Under the pieces are notes generated by a model. It did not search any database, had not been told where the DNA came from, and saw only the letters and a program-made list of their open reading frames with translations. Shown in pieces: positions 60,839 through 64,000 of a stretch of DNA of 64,000 bases. A program made the position numbers and the translations under genes. Numbering within the stretch: position 1 is the stretch's first letter; each line of letters starts with the position of its first letter. Source of the DNA: CAIYYX01 sp035530135 (GTDB lineage Bacteria > Pseudomonadota > Gammaproteobacteria > Burkholderiales > Rhodocyclaceae); contig DATKVJ010000142.1 of NCBI GenBank assembly GCA_035530135.1, forward strand, positions 1 to 64,000, given 5' to 3'.

Positions 60839-61708
60839 ATGGAGAGTGTCATGGGTGCAGGTTTCGTATTCGTCGTTGCGCTGCTGGTTTTCGCCGCGGT
60901 CACGCTGGCCAAGGGCGTGCGCATCGTGCCCCAGGGCGAGGAGTGGATCGTCGAGCGCCTGGGCAAGTACAGCAGCACGCTCGCCCCCGGCCTCAACATC
61001 CTCGTGCCCTACCTCGACCGGGTCGCCTACAAGCTGGTGACCAAGGACATCATTCTCGACGTTCAGGAGCAGGAGGTGATCACCCGCGACAATGCCGTGA
61101 TCCTGATCAACGCCATCGCCTTCATCAAGGTCACCGACCCGATCAAGGCGGTCTATGGCGTGACCGATTTCTCCGAGGCGATCCGCAACATGATCATGAC
61201 CACGCTGCGCTCGATCACCGGCGACATGGATCTTGACCAAGCGCTGTCTTCCCGCGACAAGATCAAGGCGCGGCTGCGCGAGAGCATCGCCGACGAAGCG
61301 ATCGACTGGGGCCTGACGGTGAAATCGGTGGAGATCCAGGACATCAAGCCGTCGGAATCGATGGTGCGGGCGATGGAGGCACAGGCCTCGGCCGAGCGCG
61401 AGCGCAAGGCGATGGTGACCAAGGCCGAGGGCACCAAACAGTCGGCGATCCTCCAGGCCGAGGCGCGACTGGAAGCGGCAAAGCGCGACGCCGAGGCGCA
61501 GGTGACGCTGGCCGAGGCTTCGGCCGAGGCGATCCGCCGGGTCGCCGCCGCCATCGGCAATCAGGATGCGCCGATGCGCTACATGCTCGGAGAGAAATAT
61601 CTCGCCGCGATGGGCAGACTGGCGGAGTCGGGCAACGCCAAGACCGTCGTGCTGCCGGCTGACATCCAGGAATCCCTCTCCGGCATCCTCGGTCGCGCTC
61701 CCCGCTGA
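60839..61708 (+). CDS. qmcA: Stomatin/prohibitin-family protein (QmcA-like)
   Basis: 289 residues. One N-terminal membrane helix (GFVFVVALLVFAAVTLA) is followed by an SPFH domain (VRIVPQGEEWIVERLGKY, YLDRVAYKLVTKDIILDV), a coiled coil rich in Ala and Glu, and a C-terminal domain ending ILGRAPR. It forms large membrane rings that organise proteases. The pair with NfeD is conserved. ATG at 60851 is an alternative start. Confidence 0.92.
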   Translation: MESVMGAGFVFVVALLVFAAVTLAKGVRIVPQGEEWIVERLGKYSSTLAPGLNILVPYLDRVAYKLVTKDIILDVQEQEVITRDNAVILINAIAFIKVTDPIKAVYGVTDFSEAIRNMIMTTLRSITGDMDLDQALSSRDKIKARLRESIADEAIDWGLTVKSVEIQDIKPSESMVRAMEAQASAERERKAMVTKAEGTKQSAILQAEARLEAAKRDAEAQVTLAEASAEAIRRVAAAIGNQDAPMRYMLGEKYLAAMGRLAESGNAKTVVLPADIQESLSGILGRAPR

Positions 61709-61718
61709 GGCTTAGCGG

Positions 61719-62906
61719 TCACGCGAGATGGTAGCGGGAGAGCAGCCGGGTCGAGGCGAACAGCAGAGATCCCAGCAGCGCCGAAGTGACCGCCAGCGGC
61801 AGCATCGTGCCGTCGAAACTGGCGCCGACCCAGGTGCCGGCCAACCAGGCCGCCACCATGGTGAAGAAACCCATCAGTCCGGCCGCAGCTCCCGCCTGTT
61901 GCTTGAAGGGCGCGACCGAACCCGCCTGGGTGCAGGGAAAGTTGATGCCGTGGGCGCACATGGTCAGGAACTGGCAGCCCAGCACCACCGCCCAGTGCTG
62001 CACGCCCGCCAGTACCAGGGCGACGAAGCTCAAGCCGCCGACGAGCGCAACGGTGGTGCCCAGCGCCAGGGTGCGTTCGATGCCGACCCTGGGCAGGAGC
62101 CGCCGGCAGACGAGGGTTCCGGTGAGGTAGCCCATCACGCCCAGAGAGTAGATGTAGCCGTAATTGGCGGTCGGCACGTGCAGCACCCGGATCAGCACGA
62201 AGGACGAGCCGCTGATGAAAACGAAGATCGAGCCGTAGGACAGCGCGCCGGGGATGGTGTAGGCCCAGAAGGCCGGCGTGGCGGCGATCTGCGCATAGCC
62301 CTTGGCCAGGTTCGAGAGCCTCGTGGCTTCGGGGTTCTTGTGGGCATTCGTTTCGCTCAGCCAGCGCCAGGCCGCCCAGGTCAGAATGGCGCAGAACAGC
62401 GCGTGCACGCCGAAGGCGGCGCGCCAGCCGAAGGCCACCTGCAGATAGCTGCCGGCGATCGGTCCCAGGATCGGCACCAAGGACAGCAGGCTGCTGGCCT
62501 TGGCGATCACCCGCGCGCCTTCCGCAGGCTTATAGGCATCGCGAATGATGGCGCGGGCCACCACCACCGCCGTGCAGCAGCCCACTGCCTGGACGAAGCG
62601 ACCGAAGACGAGCAGATGGAGCGACGGCGCCAGAGCGCAGGCTAGGCTGGCGAGCAGGTAAGTGGCGAGTCCGGCTTGGAGCACCGGGCGGCGACCGTAG
62701 CGGTCGGAGAGCGGGCCGCTGATCAGTTGGGCCGTGCCGAAACCGATCACGAACAGCGACAGCGTCTGCTGCACCTGGGCAGGCGTGGCGGAGAAATAGA
62801 CCGCCAGATGCGGCAGCGAGGCGAGGTAGAAATCGGTAGACAAGGGCTGCAGCATCAGGCAGCCGGTGATCAGCCAGAGTAGGGTGGCGGGAGACATGCG
62901 CTTCAA
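61719..62906 (-). CDS. Bcr/CflA-family multidrug efflux transporter
   Basis: 395 residues, twelve membrane helices of the major facilitator superfamily. DHA1-type motif A is in LISGPLSDRYGRRPVLQAG, and the family motif PILGPIAGSYL is in helix 5. It would export drugs (chloramphenicol, bicyclomycin or similar) by proton antiport; the substrate cannot be read from the sequence. It converges with the stomatin gene, 10 bases apart. Confidence 0.9.
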   Translation of the reverse strand: MKRMSPATLLWLITGCLMLQPLSTDFYLASLPHLAVYFSATPAQVQQTLSLFVIGFGTAQLISGPLSDRYGRRPVLQAGLATYLLASLACALAPSLHLLVFGRFVQAVGCCTAVVVARAIIRDAYKPAEGARVIAKASSLLSLVPILGPIAGSYLQVAFGWRAAFGVHALFCAILTWAAWRWLSETNAHKNPEATRLSNLAKGYAQIAATPAFWAYTIPGALSYGSIFVFISGSSFVLIRVLHVPTANYGYIYSLGVMGYLTGTLVCRRLLPRVGIERTLALGTTVALVGGLSFVALVLAGVQHWAVVLGCQFLTMCAHGINFPCTQAGSVAPFKQQAGAAAGLMGFFTMVAAWLAGTWVGASFDGTMLPLAVTSALLGSLLFASTRLLSRYHLA

Positions 62907-63003
62907 GCCTTGTTGCGAATCAGGCGGCCCTTTTGCCTGCGGCCGCCCCTTCGGGACTCAGCGCTCGCTACTTGCTCGCTTAGCCTGCGCCGAAAGCGCC
63001 GGC
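62907..63003. other. Intergenic region between the efflux gene and smpB
   Basis: 97 bases that are GC-rich with several short inverted repeats (GCGGCC...GGCCGC and CGCTCGCTACTTGCTCGC). No gene, clear promoter or copy of the CTAG repeat is seen. Confidence 0.4.
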
Positions 63004-63453
63004 TCATGATCGAGTGACTTTCATCACCCGGCTCTTTTCCCTATCCCAGTCCCGCTCCTTCTCGGCTTCGCGCTTGTCATACTGTTTCTTGCCCTTGGCC
63101 AGCCCGATGGTGAGCTTGACCCGGCCCTTGGAGAAATGCAGGTCGAGCGGCACCAGGGCATAGCCGGCGCGCTCCACCTTGCCGATCAACTTGCTGATTT
63201 CCTCGCCGTGCAAAAGCAGCTTGCGCGTCCTCACCGGATCGGGGTGGATGTGGGTCGAGGCGGTCGGGAGCGGACTGATGTGCGCGCCGATCAGATAGAT
63301 CTCCTCGTTCCTCAGCACCACGTAGGCTTCCTTGATCTGGGCCCGGCCGGCGCGTATCGCCTTGACCTCCCAGCCTTCGAGGGCGATGCCGGCCTCGAAC
63401 TTGTCCTCGATGAAGTAGTCGTGGAAGGCCTTCTTGTTTTCGGCGATGCTCAT
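63004..63453 (-). CDS. smpB: SsrA-binding protein SmpB
   Basis: 149 residues, OB-fold with the tmRNA-binding parts HDYFIEDKFEAGIALEGWE, AHISPLPTAS and the basic C-terminal tail (GKKQYDKREAEKERDWDREK). It loads tmRNA into stalled ribosomes. The start at 63453 gives MSIAENKKAFHDYF; a longer in-frame reading into ratA is rejected. No ssrA gene is visible here. It is divergent from ratA. Confidence 0.97.
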   Translation of the reverse strand: MSIAENKKAFHDYFIEDKFEAGIALEGWEVKAIRAGRAQIKEAYVVLRNEEIYLIGAHISPLPTASTHIHPDPVRTRKLLLHGEEISKLIGKVERAGYALVPLDLHFSKGRVKLTIGLAKGKKQYDKREAEKERDWDREKSRVMKVTRS

Positions 63454-63468
63454 GGACGTGACGCGCGG

Positions 63469-63485
63469 TAGAATGTCGCATTCTA
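63469..63485. promoter_or_regulatory. Symmetric -10 region between smpB and ratA
   Basis: TAGAATG TCG CATTCTA is a perfect inverted repeat. It offers TAGAAT as -10 box to both strands, 26-27 bases before each start codon. The -35 elements are weak. Confidence 0.55.
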
Positions 63486-63500
63486 ACTCAGCCCACCGGC

Positions 63501-63932
63501 ATGGCCGTCGTCGAAAAATCGGTTCTGATCGAACGCAGCGCAGCGCAGATGTTCGATCTCGTCGATCGGGTCGAGGACTACCCGAAGTTTCTGCCCTGGT
63601 GCGGCGGCACGCAGTTGTTCGAGCGCAATCCAAGCATCACCTCCGCCCGGATCGACATCAGCTATCACGGCCTGAAGACGCACTTTTCGACCGAGAACGC
63701 CAAAGACTATCCGCGATCGATGGCGATAGCGCTCACCGAAGGTCCCTTCAGGCACATGGACGGAGGCTGGCGCTTCACGCCCTTGGGGGATGCCGCCTGC
63801 AAGGTCGAGTTTCGTTTGCACTACGAATTCTCCAGCCGCCTGCTGGAGAAGGTGCTGGGCCCGGTGTTCAACCATATCGCCAATACCTTCGTCGAGTCCT
63901 TCGTGAAGCGGGCGGGAGAACTCTATGCCTGA
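63501..63932 (+). CDS. ratA: RatA/Coq10-type START-domain protein
   Basis: 143 residues of the polyketide-cyclase/START fold: EKSVLIERSAAQMFDLVDRVEDY, then KFLPWCGGTQL and FEFRLHYEF-like strands (VEFRLHYEFSSRLLEK). RatA is named as a ribosome-association toxin in E. coli, while the Coq10 family assists ubiquinone function; the latter is the better general assignment. It overlaps rnfH by eight bases and diverges from smpB, a conserved arrangement. Confidence 0.92.
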   Translation: MAVVEKSVLIERSAAQMFDLVDRVEDYPKFLPWCGGTQLFERNPSITSARIDISYHGLKTHFSTENAKDYPRSMAIALTEGPFRHMDGGWRFTPLGDAACKVEFRLHYEFSSRLLEKVLGPVFNHIANTFVESFVKRAGELYA

Positions 63933-64000
63933 ACGCATCGCGGTGGCGGTCGTCTATGCCGGCGTGGACCAGCAGGCGCTGGTGCAGCTCGACCTGCCCG
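63925..64000 (+). CDS. rnfH: RnfH-family protein, N-terminal part
   Basis: The gene runs off the window end. The visible 25 codons, ERIAVAVVYAGVDQQALVQL and on, match the start of the RnfH/UPF0125 ubiquitin-like family. It always follows ratA in this neighbourhood. ATG at 63925 overlaps the ratA stop region. Confidence 0.85.
   Translation, partial: MPERIAVAVVYAGVDQQALVQLDLP

Overview
This window reads as a chromosome segment of a GC-rich betaproteobacterium, most like the Rhodocyclales/Nitrosomonadales side of the class. The evidence is the gene order: dapC-dapD-dapE-prmB; smc-zipA-ligA; glnD-map opposite rpsB-tsf-pyrH-frr-uppS-cdsA-dxr-rseP-bamA-skp-lpxD-fabZ-lpxA-lpxB-rnhB; and ppsR opposite ppsA. 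The species cannot be named from sequence alone.

Left backbone (1-18.9 kb). The 3' end of a sensor kinase and a stand-alone receiver protein converge on a tightly coupled minus-strand lysine/peptidoglycan operon (dapC, dapD, dapE, prmB, a second stand-alone receiver). A lipoprotein with a predicted beta-propeller follows, then queF. smc-zipA-ligA-galU-hpt run on the plus strand, typA on the minus strand, then mtnP-def. Together these cover chromosome condensation, division, DNA ligation, UDP-glucose, purine salvage and stress translation.

Integrated element (about 18,874-37,828). A P4-type tyrosine integrase gene sits just inside an attachment site in the 3' end of def. The site is an 11-bp identical core within about 45 bp of similarity, and the displaced native def tail survives at the far end. 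The element carries a RelE/HTH toxin-antitoxin pair behind a probably leaderless promoter, a run of small overlapping early genes, a replication initiator, a RecA-fold helicase, and a late module made only of podovirus-like ejection/internal virion proteins. The last of these is a 1546-residue polyvalent protein with an HEIAH zinc-protease motif. No capsid, portal, large terminase, tail or lysis gene is visible, and broken gene pieces mark likely deletion points. The right end holds accessory genes: a SLOG/molybdenum-carrier-like protein, a Rap1a/Tai-like exported protein, and a secreted protein of six 20-residue repeats with a near-consensus promoter.

Right backbone (37.9-64 kb). glnD and map face the long rpsB-to-rnhB macro-operon, which links translation, isoprenoid and phospholipid synthesis, outer-membrane assembly and lipid A synthesis. 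After it come a CopD-like membrane protein, a SpoU methyltransferase, ppsR/ppsA, an NfeD/stomatin pair, a Bcr/CflA exporter, and smpB opposite ratA-rnfH.

The main observations beyond gene calling are: a three-copy 75-86 bp intergenic repeat whose CTAG ends supply stop codons of adjacent genes; a duplicated galU start beside the ligA stop; palindromic -10 boxes between divergent genes; paired 19-bp palindromes inside the phage replication gene; and the secreted-repeat cassette.
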